From contig NZ_JAEUAX010000001.1 of assembly GCF_019511645.1 (NCBI RefSeq), positions 620,001 to 684,000 on the forward strand: a stretch of 64,000 bases of DNA, in the 5' to 3' direction. A program made the position numbers and the translations under genes. The DNA comes from Microbacterium ureisolvens (lineage in GTDB: Bacteria; Actinomycetota; Actinomycetes; Actinomycetales; Microbacteriaceae). Below, piece after piece: positions 25,120 to 32,906 of the stretch; the stretch's first letter is position 1; the number at the start of each line of letters is the position of its first letter. The notes under the pieces were generated by a model. That model was given only the letters and a program-made list of their open reading frames with translations, made no database searches and had not been told where the DNA came from.

Positions 25120-25978
25120 TGGCGTCGGCCGCGGCTGCCGGCGTCTCGTAGTGGATGAGGTGGCCGACGTCGGGGATCTCCACGAGATCCGCGTGCGGGA
25201 ACATCGTCGCGAGTTCCCGCTCGGCCTCGATGGGCGTGATGTCGTCCTTGACGGCGGCGACCAGCAGCGTCGGCTGCGCGATGCGCGGGGCGAACGCGCG
25301 CACGTCGTTCGAAACCGACGCGATGAACGCGTCGTGCAGCACGTCACGGTCCGCGAAGCGCGAGAAGTACGTGTCGTGCTGATCATGCACGAATCGGCGG
25401 ATGCCGGAATCCTTGGTCTTCGCCATCGAGACGCTCATCACCCGCACGATGAGTCCGTTGCGCAGCAGCGCCTCGCCCAGGCTCTTCGGCAGCTTCGCGC
25501 CGGCCCAGTAGTAGAAGACCGCGAGCCTTGTGAGGATGCCGCGCGGACCTTCGAGCGCCGGAGCGCCGATCGGGTTCACGAGGATCACGCGCGGTGTCTC
25601 GAGGCCGTCGGCGACGGCCGCCGACACGACGATCGAGCCGAACGAGTGGCCGAGGATCACAGGGGCGGGAGCCACCGCCGCGGCGAACGCGCGCAGCCAG
25701 TCGGCGTACAGCTCGAGGTCGTGGGTGCGTCCGGGAACGGGCGGCGTCTCGCCGAAGCCGGGAAGGTCGGGCGAGATCACCCGCACGCCAGGCAGATGCG
25801 CGACCACGGGCTCGAGCCCGTGGTGCTCGCCACGGAAGCCGTGCACCGCGACGATGGTCGTCTCGGCGTCCGAGGGTCCGTATACCCAGTACGCCGTCGT
25901 GCCGCCGAGCACACGGACCTCGCGCCGCTCGACGCGGATCTCGTCGAGGAGGGGGGCGTACGGGTTCGGTGCGGTCAC
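25079..25978 (-). CDS. Alpha/beta-fold hydrolase
   Basis: A 299-residue cytoplasmic hydrolase with the oxyanion VAVHGFRGEHHG, a PDLPGFGETPP loop, nucleophile elbow LGHSFGS, an acid near AAVKDDITP and catalytic His in DVGHLIHYE. Likely an esterase or C-C hydrolase of unknown substrate. The GTG start at 25978 is six bases after a TAGACT −10, so probably leaderless. The C-terminal codons overlap the CGNR gene on the opposite strand. Confidence 0.85.
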   Translation of the reverse strand: MTAPNPYAPLLDEIRVERREVRVLGGTTAYWVYGPSDAETTIVAVHGFRGEHHGLEPVVAHLPGVRVISPDLPGFGETPPVPGRTHDLELYADWLRAFAAAVAPAPVILGHSFGSIVVSAAVADGLETPRVILVNPIGAPALEGPRGILTRLAVFYYWAGAKLPKSLGEALLRNGLIVRVMSVSMAKTKDSGIRRFVHDQHDTYFSRFADRDVLHDAFIASVSNDVRAFAPRIAQPTLLVAAVKDDITPIEAERELATMFPHADLVEIPDVGHLIHYETPAAAADAITRFLAPSDAGTR

Positions 25979-25984
25979 CCGTCG

Positions 25985-25990
25985 AGTCTA
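25985..25990 (-). promoter_or_regulatory. −10 element (TAGACT) of the alpha/beta hydrolase
   Basis: TAGACT on the minus strand, six bases before the GTG at 25978. Confidence 0.5.
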
Positions 25991-26053
25991 CGAGGACTCC
26001 CCCGGGCTCGGCTGTGCGCGGAGCGCCTCCGGCCGGATGTCGGAGGCGGCACA

Positions 26054-26059
26054 TACCGT
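26054..26059 (+). promoter_or_regulatory. −10 element (TACCGT) of the exonuclease gene
   Basis: TACCGT on the plus strand, seven bases before the ATG at 26067; fixes that start and suggests a leaderless mRNA. Confidence 0.5.
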
Positions 26060-26066
26060 GAACGGC

Positions 26067-26798
26067 ATGAATCGCCCGCATTCCGAACAGCTGCCGCTGT
26101 GGGATGTGCCGGACTGGGTGCGCATGGTCGGCGTCTTCGACCTCGAGACCACGGGCATCGACGTCACCGCCGACCGCATCGTGACGGCGCATGTGGGTCT
26201 GCTCGACGCCTCGGGCGGCGTCATCCGTGCGCGCGACTGGCTCGCCGATCCGGGCGTCGAGATCCCCCAGGGCGCGAGTGCGATCCACGGCATCTCCACC
26301 GAGCACGCGCGTACGAACGGCCGGCCCGCCGCCGCCGTCGTGGCTGAAGTGGTCACGGCTGTGAGCGCACTGCTCGACGCGGGCATCCCGGTCGTCGCGT
26401 ACAACGCACCGTTCGACTTCTCGCTGCTGAAGTACGAGTCGGTGCGGTACGGCATCACGCCGATCGAGAACCCCTCGCCCGTCATCGACCCCCTCGTGGT
26501 CGACAAGGCGTACGACCGCTGGCGCAAGGGCAAGCGCACACTCGAGGTGGTCGCGGCCCACTACGCCGTGCGGCTGGAGTCCGCGCACGAGGCGTCGGCC
26601 GACGCCGTCGCGGCGGGCCGCGTCGCCCAGGCGCTCGCCGAGCGCTTCGCGCCGTGGCTGCCCGAGACCGTGCACGAACTCCACACCCGCCAGATCGGCT
26701 GGGCGAGGGCCCAGGCCGAGAGCCTGACCGAGTACTTCATCCGGATCGGCCGTATCGACCCCGACGAGAGGCTCGACGGGCGCTGGCCGATCCGCTGA
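26067..26798 (+). CDS. DnaQ-like 3'-5' exonuclease (DEDDh)
   Basis: A 243-residue exonuclease of the DNA polymerase III epsilon type. Exo I is VFDLETTGIDV (Asp, Glu), Exo II VVAYNAPFDFSLL (Asp), Exo III AHEASADAVAAG (His, Asp). The C terminus (ARAQAESLTEYFIRIG) is a conserved helix of actinobacterial relatives. Role in proofreading or DNA/RNA trimming; which one cannot be told. The frame is open from 25530, but the family match and the −10 element seven bases upstream place the start at 26067. A terminator for L31 follows on the opposite strand. Confidence 0.88.
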   Translation: MNRPHSEQLPLWDVPDWVRMVGVFDLETTGIDVTADRIVTAHVGLLDASGGVIRARDWLADPGVEIPQGASAIHGISTEHARTNGRPAAAVVAEVVTAVSALLDAGIPVVAYNAPFDFSLLKYESVRYGITPIENPSPVIDPLVVDKAYDRWRKGKRTLEVVAAHYAVRLESAHEASADAVAAGRVAQALAERFAPWLPETVHELHTRQIGWARAQAESLTEYFIRIGRIDPDERLDGRWPIR

Positions 26799-26820
26799 GC
26801 TCGGCGCGGCGCGAAACGCA

Positions 26821-26846
26821 GAAGGCCCCGCCGAAGCGGGGCCTTC
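26821..26846. terminator. Bidirectional terminator between exonuclease and rpmE2
   Basis: Perfect 11-bp stem GAAGGCCCCGC with loop CGAA, lying between convergent genes, 23 bases after the exonuclease stop and 13 bases after the L31 stop on minus. Confidence 0.85.
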
Positions 26847-26858
26847 CGGGGTGGCTGC

Positions 26859-27113
26859 TTACTTGGAGCCGCCGAAGTTCTTGAAGCGCTGGTTGAACTT
26901 CTCGACACGACCGGCCGAGTCCATGATGCGCTGCTTGCCCGTGTAGAACGGGTGCGAGGCGGACGAGATCTCGACGTCGATGACGGGGTACTCGACGCCG
27001 TCGAGCTCGATCGTCTTGTCGCTGGTCACCGTCGAGCGGGTGAGGAAGGTCTCGCCCGAGCCGAGGTCACGGAACACGACGGCCTGGTAGTCCGGGTGGA
27101 GGTCAGTCTTCAT
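26859..27113 (-). CDS. rpmE2: 50S ribosomal protein L31 type B
   Basis: An 84-residue ribosomal protein: [16 protein letters not shown], then [16 protein letters not shown]. The Cys pairs of the zinc-binding form are absent, so this is the zinc-independent type B paralogue, which in actinobacteria is commonly induced by Zur when zinc is short. No clear Zur box was found. The ATG follows AAAGGA. The ~69-base leader holds two stem-loops and begins after a TAGAAT −10. Confidence 0.95.
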   Translation of the reverse strand: MKTDLHPDYQAVVFRDLGSGETFLTRSTVTSDKTIELDGVEYPVIDVEISSASHPFYTGKQRIMDSAGRVEKFNQRFKNFGGSK

Positions 27114-27133
27114 GATGGTCCTTTGAGGATGGT

Positions 27134-27153
27134 GCCCTGGATTTTGCCAGGGC
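27134..27153 (-). promoter_or_regulatory. Leader stem-loop of rpmE2 (GCCCTGG-N6-CCAGGGC)
   Basis: Perfect 7-bp stem 20 bases before the L31 start codon, with a smaller hairpin GGTGC/GCACC at 27167-27180 near the transcription start. Candidates for regulation of L31 synthesis. Confidence 0.4.
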
Positions 27154-27188
27154 GGTCAAAGTCTGGGGTGCGAATGCACCAAAGAGAG

Positions 27189-27194
27189 ATTCTA
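27189..27194 (-). promoter_or_regulatory. −10 element (TAGAAT) of rpmE2
   Basis: TAGAAT on the minus strand; a start near 27182 gives a leader of about 69 bases. Confidence 0.5.
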
Positions 27195-27234
27195 CCAGTC
27201 TCCGGCACAGACGCCGAACCGGCCGCTTCGGGAC

Positions 27235-28020
27235 TCAGTGCGTGGCGCGCGCGGCGTAGCGGCCGCCCTCTTCGCTGAGGCGGATGGGGACGCCGAACGT
27301 CTCGGTCAGGGCCTCGGCGGTGAGGGTCTCCCGGATGGGACCGGATGCCACCGCCCGGCCATCGCGCAGGAGGAGCACGTGCGTGAACCCGAGCGGGATC
27401 TCTTCGACGTGGTGGGTGACCATGATCATGGCCGGCGTCGTGGGCGCCTGGGCATAGCCGCCCAGCAGGATGAGGAGCTCCTCTCGCGCGCCGAGGTCGA
27501 GGCTCGCGGTCGGCTCGTCGAGGAGCAGCAGCTCGGGGTCGGTCATCACGGCACGGGCGATCTGGACCCGTTTCTGCTCGCCGTCGCTCAGGGTGCCGAA
27601 CGTGCGATCGGCGAGGTGGTCGAGCTTCCACTCCGCCAGCACGCGAAGAGCGCGACGCTCGTCGATGTCTTCGTAGTCCTCGCGCCAGCGGCCGAGCACC
27701 GAGTACGCGGCCGTCAGGACGACGTTCAGCACGGTCTCCTCCGGCGGCACGCGACGAGCCATCGCCGAGGAGGCGAACCCGATCCGCGGTCGCAGGTCGA
27801 AGACGTCGGTGCGGCCGAGGCGCTCGCCCAGGATGGTCACGACTCCCGAGGTGGGGTGCAGCAGCGTGTCGGCCATCTGGAGCACGGTGGTCTTGCCGGC
27901 ACCGTTGGGCCCGAGGACCACCCAGCGCTCGTCGTCGTTGATCGTCCAGTTCAGGTGATCGACGATGTTCCGGGCGTTTCGGCGGACGACGACGTCGGAG
28001 AACTCGAGCACCTGGGGCAT
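27235..28020 (-). CDS. ABC transporter ATP-binding protein, orphan
   Basis: A 261-residue ABC ATPase with Walker A LGPNGAGKTT near residue 39, signature LSDGEQKRVQIA (Asp where Gly is usual), Walker B LLLLDEPTASLD and switch His in MVTHHVEEI. No permease or binding protein lies next to it, so its membrane partner is elsewhere or it works alone as ModF-like ATPases may. The ATG is six bases after TAGGCT, so leaderless; that promoter overlaps the 3' end of glgA. Confidence 0.88.
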   Translation of the reverse strand: MPQVLEFSDVVVRRNARNIVDHLNWTINDDERWVVLGPNGAGKTTVLQMADTLLHPTSGVVTILGERLGRTDVFDLRPRIGFASSAMARRVPPEETVLNVVLTAAYSVLGRWREDYEDIDERRALRVLAEWKLDHLADRTFGTLSDGEQKRVQIARAVMTDPELLLLDEPTASLDLGAREELLILLGGYAQAPTTPAMIMVTHHVEEIPLGFTHVLLLRDGRAVASGPIRETLTAEALTETFGVPIRLSEEGGRYAARATH

Positions 28021-28026
28021 GCTGAC

Positions 28027-28032
28027 AGCCTA
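28027..28032 (-). promoter_or_regulatory. −10 element (TAGGCT) of the orphan ABC ATPase
   Basis: TAGGCT on the minus strand, six bases before the ATG at 28020, overlapping the stop region of the upstream glgA. Confidence 0.5.
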
Positions 28033-29223
28033 TCGGCCGCCGGCGATCACCTCCGCGTACAGGGCGGCCGTCTGATCGGCGATGCGCTGCCAGCTGAAGT
28101 CCTCGGTCGCGCGCTTGCGGCCGGCCGCGCCGTACTCCCGCGCGCGTTGCGGATCGTTCACCACCTCGGTGAGCACGCGGGCGAGGTCCGCGACGTACTG
28201 CTCGGGGTCGGTCGGCGTGCCGGTGCCGTCCTGCACCTGCTCGATCGGCACCAGGCGGCCGGTGACGCCGTCCACGACGACCTCCGGGATGCCGCCGGTC
28301 GCCGTGCCGACGACGGCGGCGCCGCATGCCATGGCCTCGAGGTTCACGATGCCGAGCGGCTCATAGACCGACGGGCAGACGAAGGTCGTCGCCGCACTCA
28401 AGATGGTGCACAGCTCGTGGCGTGACAGCATCCGATCCAGCCACACCACGCCCTCGCGGGTCTCCTGCAGGCCGCGGACGAGCTCTTCGACCTCCGCCAT
28501 GATCTGCGGCGTGTCGGGCGCGCCGGCGGCGAGGACCACCTGCACGCCGGCGGGGAGGCGTTCGGCAGCGCGCAGGAAGTAGGGCAGGCCCTTCTGCCGC
28601 GTGATGCGGCCGACGAACACCACCGACGGCTTCGCCGGGTCGATCCCGAGCTCCGCCAGCAGTGCGGGATCCTCGACGGGATGCCACGCCTCGACGTCGA
28701 TGCCGTTGTAGATCACGCGCACGCGCTCCGGGTCCAGCGCCGGGTAGCTGCGCAGGATGTCCTCGCGCATGCCGTTGCTCACCGCGACGATGGCCGCCGC
28801 GCTCTCGTACGCGGACTTCTCGATCCAGCTCGAGACGGCGTACCCGCCGCCCAGCTGCTCGGCCTTCCACGGGCGCAGCGGCTCCAGACTGTGCGCCGTC
28901 ACGATGTGCGGGATCCCGTGCAGCAGCGACGCGAGGTGTCCCGCGAAGTTCGCGTACCAGGTGTGGCTGTGCACGACGTCGGCGCCGGCGACATCCGTGA
29001 CGATCTCGAGATCCGTGCCGAGCGTCTGCACGGCGGCGTTCGCGGCGGACAGCTCCGCCGGCACGCCGTACGACGCGGTGCCGTCCTCGTCGCGAGCCGC
29101 CCCGAATGCGCGCACCCGGACGTCGATGCTCGCGCGGAGCGCCTTCACGAGCTCCGTCACATGGACGCCGGCGCCACCATAGATCTCCGGCGGGTACTCC
29201 TTGGTCACGATGTCGACGCGCAT
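28030..29223 (-). CDS. glgA: GT4 glycosyltransferase: glycogen synthase / maltose-1-phosphate synthase
   Basis: A 397-residue family-4 glycosyltransferase. N-terminal KEYPPEIYGGAGVHVTELV (ADP-glucose loop), middle VGRITRQKGLPYFLRAAERLP and C-terminal CPSVYEPLGIVNLEAMACGAAVV, with the catalytic Glu in the E-x7-E motif. The gene is divergent from glgC, the same arrangement as mycobacterial Rv1212c/Rv1213, whose product (GlgM) makes maltose-1-phosphate for the GlgE route; either function uses ADP-glucose from GlgC. TAGGTT lies seven bases before the ATG, so probably leaderless. Confidence 0.9.
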   Translation of the reverse strand: MRVDIVTKEYPPEIYGGAGVHVTELVKALRASIDVRVRAFGAARDEDGTASYGVPAELSAANAAVQTLGTDLEIVTDVAGADVVHSHTWYANFAGHLASLLHGIPHIVTAHSLEPLRPWKAEQLGGGYAVSSWIEKSAYESAAAIVAVSNGMREDILRSYPALDPERVRVIYNGIDVEAWHPVEDPALLAELGIDPAKPSVVFVGRITRQKGLPYFLRAAERLPAGVQVVLAAGAPDTPQIMAEVEELVRGLQETREGVVWLDRMLSRHELCTILSAATTFVCPSVYEPLGIVNLEAMACGAAVVGTATGGIPEVVVDGVTGRLVPIEQVQDGTGTPTDPEQYVADLARVLTEVVNDPQRAREYGAAGRKRATEDFSWQRIADQTAALYAEVIAGGR

Positions 29224-29230
29224 GGCACGA

Positions 29231-29236
29231 AACCTA
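29231..29236 (-). promoter_or_regulatory. −10 element (TAGGTT) of glgA
   Basis: TAGGTT on the minus strand, seven bases before the glgA ATG. Confidence 0.5.
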
Positions 29237-29237
29237 A

Positions 29238-29271
29238 TACACGCCGGCGCCCGCGTGTAACGGGTACCCGT
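29238..29271. promoter_or_regulatory. Adjacent palindromes in the glgA-glgC intergenic region
   Basis: TACACGC-N8-GCGTGTA (29238-29259) followed without gap by the self-complementary ACGGGTACCCGT (29260-29271). Both sit between the divergent −10 elements and look like operator sites for coordinated control of glycogen synthesis. Confidence 0.5.
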
Positions 29272-29287
29272 AATCTCCCGCCGGCCC

Positions 29288-29293
29288 TAGGGT
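29288..29293 (+). promoter_or_regulatory. −10 element (TAGGGT) of glgC
   Basis: TAGGGT on the plus strand, seven bases before the ATG at 29301. Confidence 0.5.
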
Positions 29294-29300
29294 GGGTCGC

Positions 29301-30545
29301 ATGCCAGCTGCACCCAAGGTCTTCGGAATCATCCTCGCCGGCGGCGAAGGGAAGCGGCTGATGCCGTTGACCGCGGATCGCGCCAAGCCCGCAGTCCCTT
29401 TCGGCGGCCAGTACCGGCTCATCGACTTCGCCATCTCGAACCTGATCAACTCGGGCCTCAGGCAGATCGTGGTGCTCACGCAGTACAAGTCGCACAGTCT
29501 CGACCGCCACATCTCGCAGACCTGGCGGATGTCGGCGCTCCTGGATTCCTATGTCACCTCGGTTCCGGCGCAGCAGCGCCTCGGCAAGCGCTGGTTCTCC
29601 GGATCGGCCGACGCCATCCTGCAGAGCCTCAACCTGATCAACGACGAGCAGCCCGACATCGTCGTCGTGATCGGCGCCGACCACGTCTACCGCATGGATT
29701 TCCGCCAGATGCTCGCCGCCCACATCGAATCGGGCGCGCGAGCCACGGTAGCCGGCATCCGTCAGCCGATCTCGCTGGCGAACCAGTTCGGCGTCATCGA
29801 CGTCGACCCCGAGGACCCGGTGCGCATCCGAGAGTTCCTCGAGAAGCCGCAGAACGCGGTGGGCCTCGCCGATGCGCCCGACCAGGTGCTCGCCTCGATG
29901 GGCAACTACATCTTCGACACCGACGCCCTCATCGAGGCCGTCGAGTCCGATGGCGAGCTGCCCACGTCGAACCATGACATGGGCGGCGACATCGTGCCCT
30001 ACTTCGTGGACAGGGGCGAGGCGGGCGTCTATGACATGAACCGCAACGACGTGCCCGGTTCGACCGACCGCGACCGCTACTACTGGCGCGACGTGGGAAC
30101 GATCGACTCCTTCTTCGACGCGCACCGCGACCTGATCTCGACGCTGCCTGTGTTCAACCTGTACAACATGGACTGGCCCATCCACTCGCAGGCGGTCAAC
30201 TCCCCGCCCGCGAAGTTCGTTCGCGATTCGGTCGGCCGCATCGGCAACGCGATCGACTCGATCGTGTCGCTCGGCTCGGTGCTCTCCGGCACGCATCTCG
30301 AGCGCAGCGTGGTGGGCCCCTGGACGCTCGCGGGCGGCGGATCGACGATCACCGACTCGGTGCTGTTCGATCATGTTCAGGTCGGCGCAGGCGCGCGCGT
30401 GCACCGCGCGATCCTCGACAAGAACGTCGTCCTCGAGGACGGCGCGACGGTCGGCGTCGACCGGGACAAGGACCTGGCGCGAGGCTTCACGATCACCGAC
30501 AGCGGGATCACCGTGGTCGGCAAGGGGTTCCGCGTGGAGCGCTGA
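29301..30545 (+). CDS. glgC: Glucose-1-phosphate adenylyltransferase
   Basis: Makes ADP-glucose and PPi from ATP and glucose-1-phosphate, the committed step of glycogen/alpha-glucan synthesis. The 414-residue protein starts with the nucleotidyltransferase [26 protein letters not shown], has [15 protein letters not shown], the catalytic [10 protein letters not shown], sugar-phosphate site region FLEKP and a C-terminal left-handed beta-helix ([21 protein letters not shown]). ATG 29301 is chosen over GTG 29292, because TAGGGT overlaps the latter. Divergent from glgA. Confidence 0.96.
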   Translation: MPAAPKVFGIILAGGEGKRLMPLTADRAKPAVPFGGQYRLIDFAISNLINSGLRQIVVLTQYKSHSLDRHISQTWRMSALLDSYVTSVPAQQRLGKRWFSGSADAILQSLNLINDEQPDIVVVIGADHVYRMDFRQMLAAHIESGARATVAGIRQPISLANQFGVIDVDPEDPVRIREFLEKPQNAVGLADAPDQVLASMGNYIFDTDALIEAVESDGELPTSNHDMGGDIVPYFVDRGEAGVYDMNRNDVPGSTDRDRYYWRDVGTIDSFFDAHRDLISTLPVFNLYNMDWPIHSQAVNSPPAKFVRDSVGRIGNAIDSIVSLGSVLSGTHLERSVVGPWTLAGGGSTITDSVLFDHVQVGAGARVHRAILDKNVVLEDGATVGVDRDKDLARGFTITDSGITVVGKGFRVER

Positions 30546-30575
30546 CACACGGCAGGAGCGGCATCCGTGGCCCGC

Positions 30576-30581
30576 TAGCGT
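30576..30581 (+). promoter_or_regulatory. −10 element (TAGCGT) of serB
   Basis: TAGCGT, six bases before the ATG at 30588; the intervening GGGAGC is too close to serve as an ordinary ribosome site. Confidence 0.5.
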
Positions 30582-30587
30582 GGGAGC

Positions 30588-31229
30588 ATGCCTGTCGCCC
30601 CCGCCCGCTTCCTCGTCGTGCTCGACGCCGACTCCACGCTGATCCGCAACGAGGTCATCGAGCTGATCGCCGACGAAGCAGGACGGGGCCCGGAGGTCGC
30701 CGCGGCGACGGAGGCCGCGATGCGCGGCGAGGTCGACTTCGCGACGAGCCTGCGCTCACGTGTCGAAGCTCTCGAGGGCGTGCCGGTGACGGCGTTCGCG
30801 CGCGTGCTGGCACGCATCGAGCCGACGCCGGGCGTACGCGAACTCGTCACGGCGGTGCACGAGCGCGGCGGCGCCGTGGGCGTCGTGTCAGGCGGGTTCC
30901 ACGAGATCCTCGACACCGTCGCCCCCGATCTCGATGTCGACGTCTGGCGCGCCAACCGTCTCGCGACGGACGACGGTGTCCTGAGCGGCACGGTCGACGG
31001 CGGGATCGTGGATGCTGCGGGCAAGGCCGCCGCCCTCCGGGAGTGGGCCGACGAGCGCGGCGTGCCCCTCAGCCGCACGCTCGCGATCGGCGACGGCGCC
31101 AATGATCTCGAGATGATGGCGGTCGCCGGGCTCGGCGTCGCGTTCAACGCGAAGCCCGCGGTGCGCCGGCGCGCCGACGTGGTCATCGGCCCTCTCGACC
31201 TCGCCGAGGTCATTCCGCTGCTGCCGTAG
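30588..31229 (+). CDS. serB: Phosphoserine phosphatase
   Basis: HAD-superfamily phosphatase, last step of serine synthesis. The 213-residue protein has motif I VLDADSTLI (nucleophile and acid Asp), motif II VVSGGFHEI (Ser), a Lys in GKAAALREW (motif III) and motif IV IGDGANDLEMM. It lacks the ACT domains of some actinobacterial SerB2 proteins. A TAGCGT −10 is six bases before the ATG. Confidence 0.9.
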   Translation: MPVAPARFLVVLDADSTLIRNEVIELIADEAGRGPEVAAATEAAMRGEVDFATSLRSRVEALEGVPVTAFARVLARIEPTPGVRELVTAVHERGGAVGVVSGGFHEILDTVAPDLDVDVWRANRLATDDGVLSGTVDGGIVDAAGKAAALREWADERGVPLSRTLAIGDGANDLEMMAVAGLGVAFNAKPAVRRRADVVIGPLDLAEVIPLLP

Positions 31230-31282
31230 ACCCCGGTCTCGGACCCGGGCCGCGGGCTGTTCCCGATGTCGGGCGCCGTCGG

Positions 31283-31288
31283 TAGCGT
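31283..31288 (+). promoter_or_regulatory. −10 element (TAGCGT) of the second alpha/beta hydrolase
   Basis: TAGCGT six bases before the ATG at 31295, with a GGAGC spacer nearly identical to that of serB. Confidence 0.5.
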
Positions 31289-31294
31289 CGGAGC

Positions 31295-32002
31295 ATGCAC
31301 ATCATCCTCGTCCCCGGGCTGTGGCTCGACGCGTCGTCGTGGGTCGACGTCGCACCCGCCCTCGAAGCGGCCGGACACCGCACGCACGCGCTCACCATGC
31401 CCGGCGTCGGCGCCTCCGGCACCCAGTCGGCCGGCATCGGCATCGCCGACTGGGTCGCCGCGACCGTCGCCCAGATCGACCGCCTCGACGGCCCGGTCGT
31501 CCTCGTCGGGCACTCCGGTGGCGGCAACGTCGTCTACGGTGCCGTCGACGCCCGGCCCGACCGGGTCGCGCACGTCGTGTTCCTCGACACGTTCCCGCCC
31601 GCAGACGGCGGCTCGATCTCCGAATTCCCCGTCGTCGACGGCGTGATCCCCTTCCCCGGCTGGGACTTCTTCGACGACTCCGAGATCGCCGACCTGGATC
31701 CGCAGACGCGGGCGGATGCCGCGACCCGGACGAAGTCGGTGCCCGAGAAAGTGCCGACCGATCCGATACGGCTGACGGACGAGCGGCGGCGCGCCGTGCC
31801 GGCGACCGTCGTCACCGCGACGGTGCCGGCAGCGCAGATGCGCGCGATCATCGCGGCGGCGCCCCCGTGGGCGGCCGAGCTCGCCGCGCTGGAGCACCTC
31901 GACATCATCGAGCTGGGCTCACCGGGAGACCCGACCGGCCACTGGCCGCAGTTCTCACGGCCGGGCGCGGTCGCCGAGGCGGTCCTCCAGGCGATCGGCT
32001 GA
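31295..32002 (+). CDS. Alpha/beta-fold hydrolase
   Basis: A 235-residue hydrolase of the AB_hydrolase_6 type: IILVPGLWLDASSW at the N terminus, nucleophile VLVGHSGGGNVV near residue 70, and a C-terminal SPGDPTGHWPQFSRP that supplies the His. Cytoplasmic, substrate unknown. Convergent with fabG, 66 bases apart; no clear terminator between them. Confidence 0.85.
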   Translation: MHIILVPGLWLDASSWVDVAPALEAAGHRTHALTMPGVGASGTQSAGIGIADWVAATVAQIDRLDGPVVLVGHSGGGNVVYGAVDARPDRVAHVVFLDTFPPADGGSISEFPVVDGVIPFPGWDFFDDSEIADLDPQTRADAATRTKSVPEKVPTDPIRLTDERRRAVPATVVTATVPAAQMRAIIAAAPPWAAELAALEHLDIIELGSPGDPTGHWPQFSRPGAVAEAVLQAIG

Positions 32003-32068
32003 ACGCTGACGAGCGCGGCGAGCGGAACTCCGTCGCCGAGCCGGCTGAAGCTCGATGAGCGCGGCGGG

Positions 32069-32779
32069 TCAGTGCCCCATGCCGAGGCCGCCGTCGACAG
32101 GGATCACGGCGCCGGAGATGTAGGCCGCGTCGTCCGACGCGATCCACGTCACGACGCCCGCCACCTCGTCCGGGGACGCGAAGCGCCCGGCGGGGATGTT
32201 CTTCTTGTACTCCGCCTGCGTCTCTTCCGGGAGTTCGGCCGTCATATCCGTCTCGATGAAGCCGGGAGCGACCACGTTCGCCGTGATGCCGCGAGCGCCC
32301 AGCTCGCGCGTGAGCGAGCGCGCGAAGCCGACGAGCGCGCTCTTGGAGGCGGCGTAGTTGATCTGGCCCGCTGAGCCATAGAGCCCGACCACGCTCGAGA
32401 TCAGCACGACACGGCCCCACCGGGCGCGCAGCATGCCCTTGGAAGCGCGCTTGACCACGCGGAACGCGCCGCCGAGGTTGGTCGAGACCACACTGTCGAA
32501 GTCGTCCTCGGTCATGCGCAGCAGAAGGGTGTCCTTCGTGATGCCGGCGTTGGCCACCACGATCTCCACCGGACCGAGCGCGTTCTCCACCTCGGTGAAC
32601 GCGGCGTCGACTGCTGCCGCATCCGTCACGTCCGCCCGCACGGTGAGTGTTCCCGCTGGGCCTTCGCCGGAGCGTGCGGTGACGGCGACCTTGTAACCCT
32701 CGGCGACGAAGCGCTCCGCGATGGCACGGCCGATGCCGCGGTTTCCGCCGGTGACGAGGACGACGCGATCGGTGGACAT
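32069..32779 (-). CDS. fabG: 3-oxoacyl-ACP reductase-like SDR
   Basis: A 236-residue NADPH-dependent short-chain reductase: TGGNRGIGRAIAERF (cofactor), NAGITKDTLLLRMTEDDFDSV, the catalytic Ser in ISSVVG, YAASK active-site pair and a C-terminal YISGAVIPVDGGLGMGH. These match FabG of fatty-acid elongation. The frame extends to 32929, but GGGAG precedes the ATG at 32779, which begins the family match. A TAGGCT −10 is at 32814-32819. It could be a specialised paralogue; no other fatty-acid genes are adjacent. Confidence 0.9.
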   Translation of the reverse strand: MSTDRVVLVTGGNRGIGRAIAERFVAEGYKVAVTARSGEGPAGTLTVRADVTDAAAVDAAFTEVENALGPVEIVVANAGITKDTLLLRMTEDDFDSVVSTNLGGAFRVVKRASKGMLRARWGRVVLISSVVGLYGSAGQINYAASKSALVGFARSLTRELGARGITANVVAPGFIETDMTAELPEETQAEYKKNIPAGRFASPDEVAGVVTWIASDDAAYISGAVIPVDGGLGMGH

Positions 32780-32813
32780 GGTGGCACTCCCGGGGTTGTG
32801 GCGGATCCGCACC

Positions 32814-32819
32814 AGCCTA
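32814..32819 (-). promoter_or_regulatory. −10 element (TAGGCT) of fabG
   Basis: TAGGCT on the minus strand; gives a leader of about 28 bases carrying the GGGAG ribosome site. Confidence 0.45.
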
Positions 32820-32847
32820 CCGGCGCGGCCTTGATCGACTCGCCTGT

Positions 32848-32877
32848 TTGACACCCCCGCCACGCCGCTGGGACTCT
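32848..32877 (+). promoter_or_regulatory. Possible promoter (TTGACA-N18-GACTCT) of the DUF4190 gene
   Basis: A consensus −35 TTGACA (32848-32853), with GACTCT 18 bases on, 30 bases before the GTG start. The −10 is poor. Confidence 0.3.
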
Positions 32878-32906
32878 GGTCCCACACACCGAAGAAAGGC
32901 CTCGCC

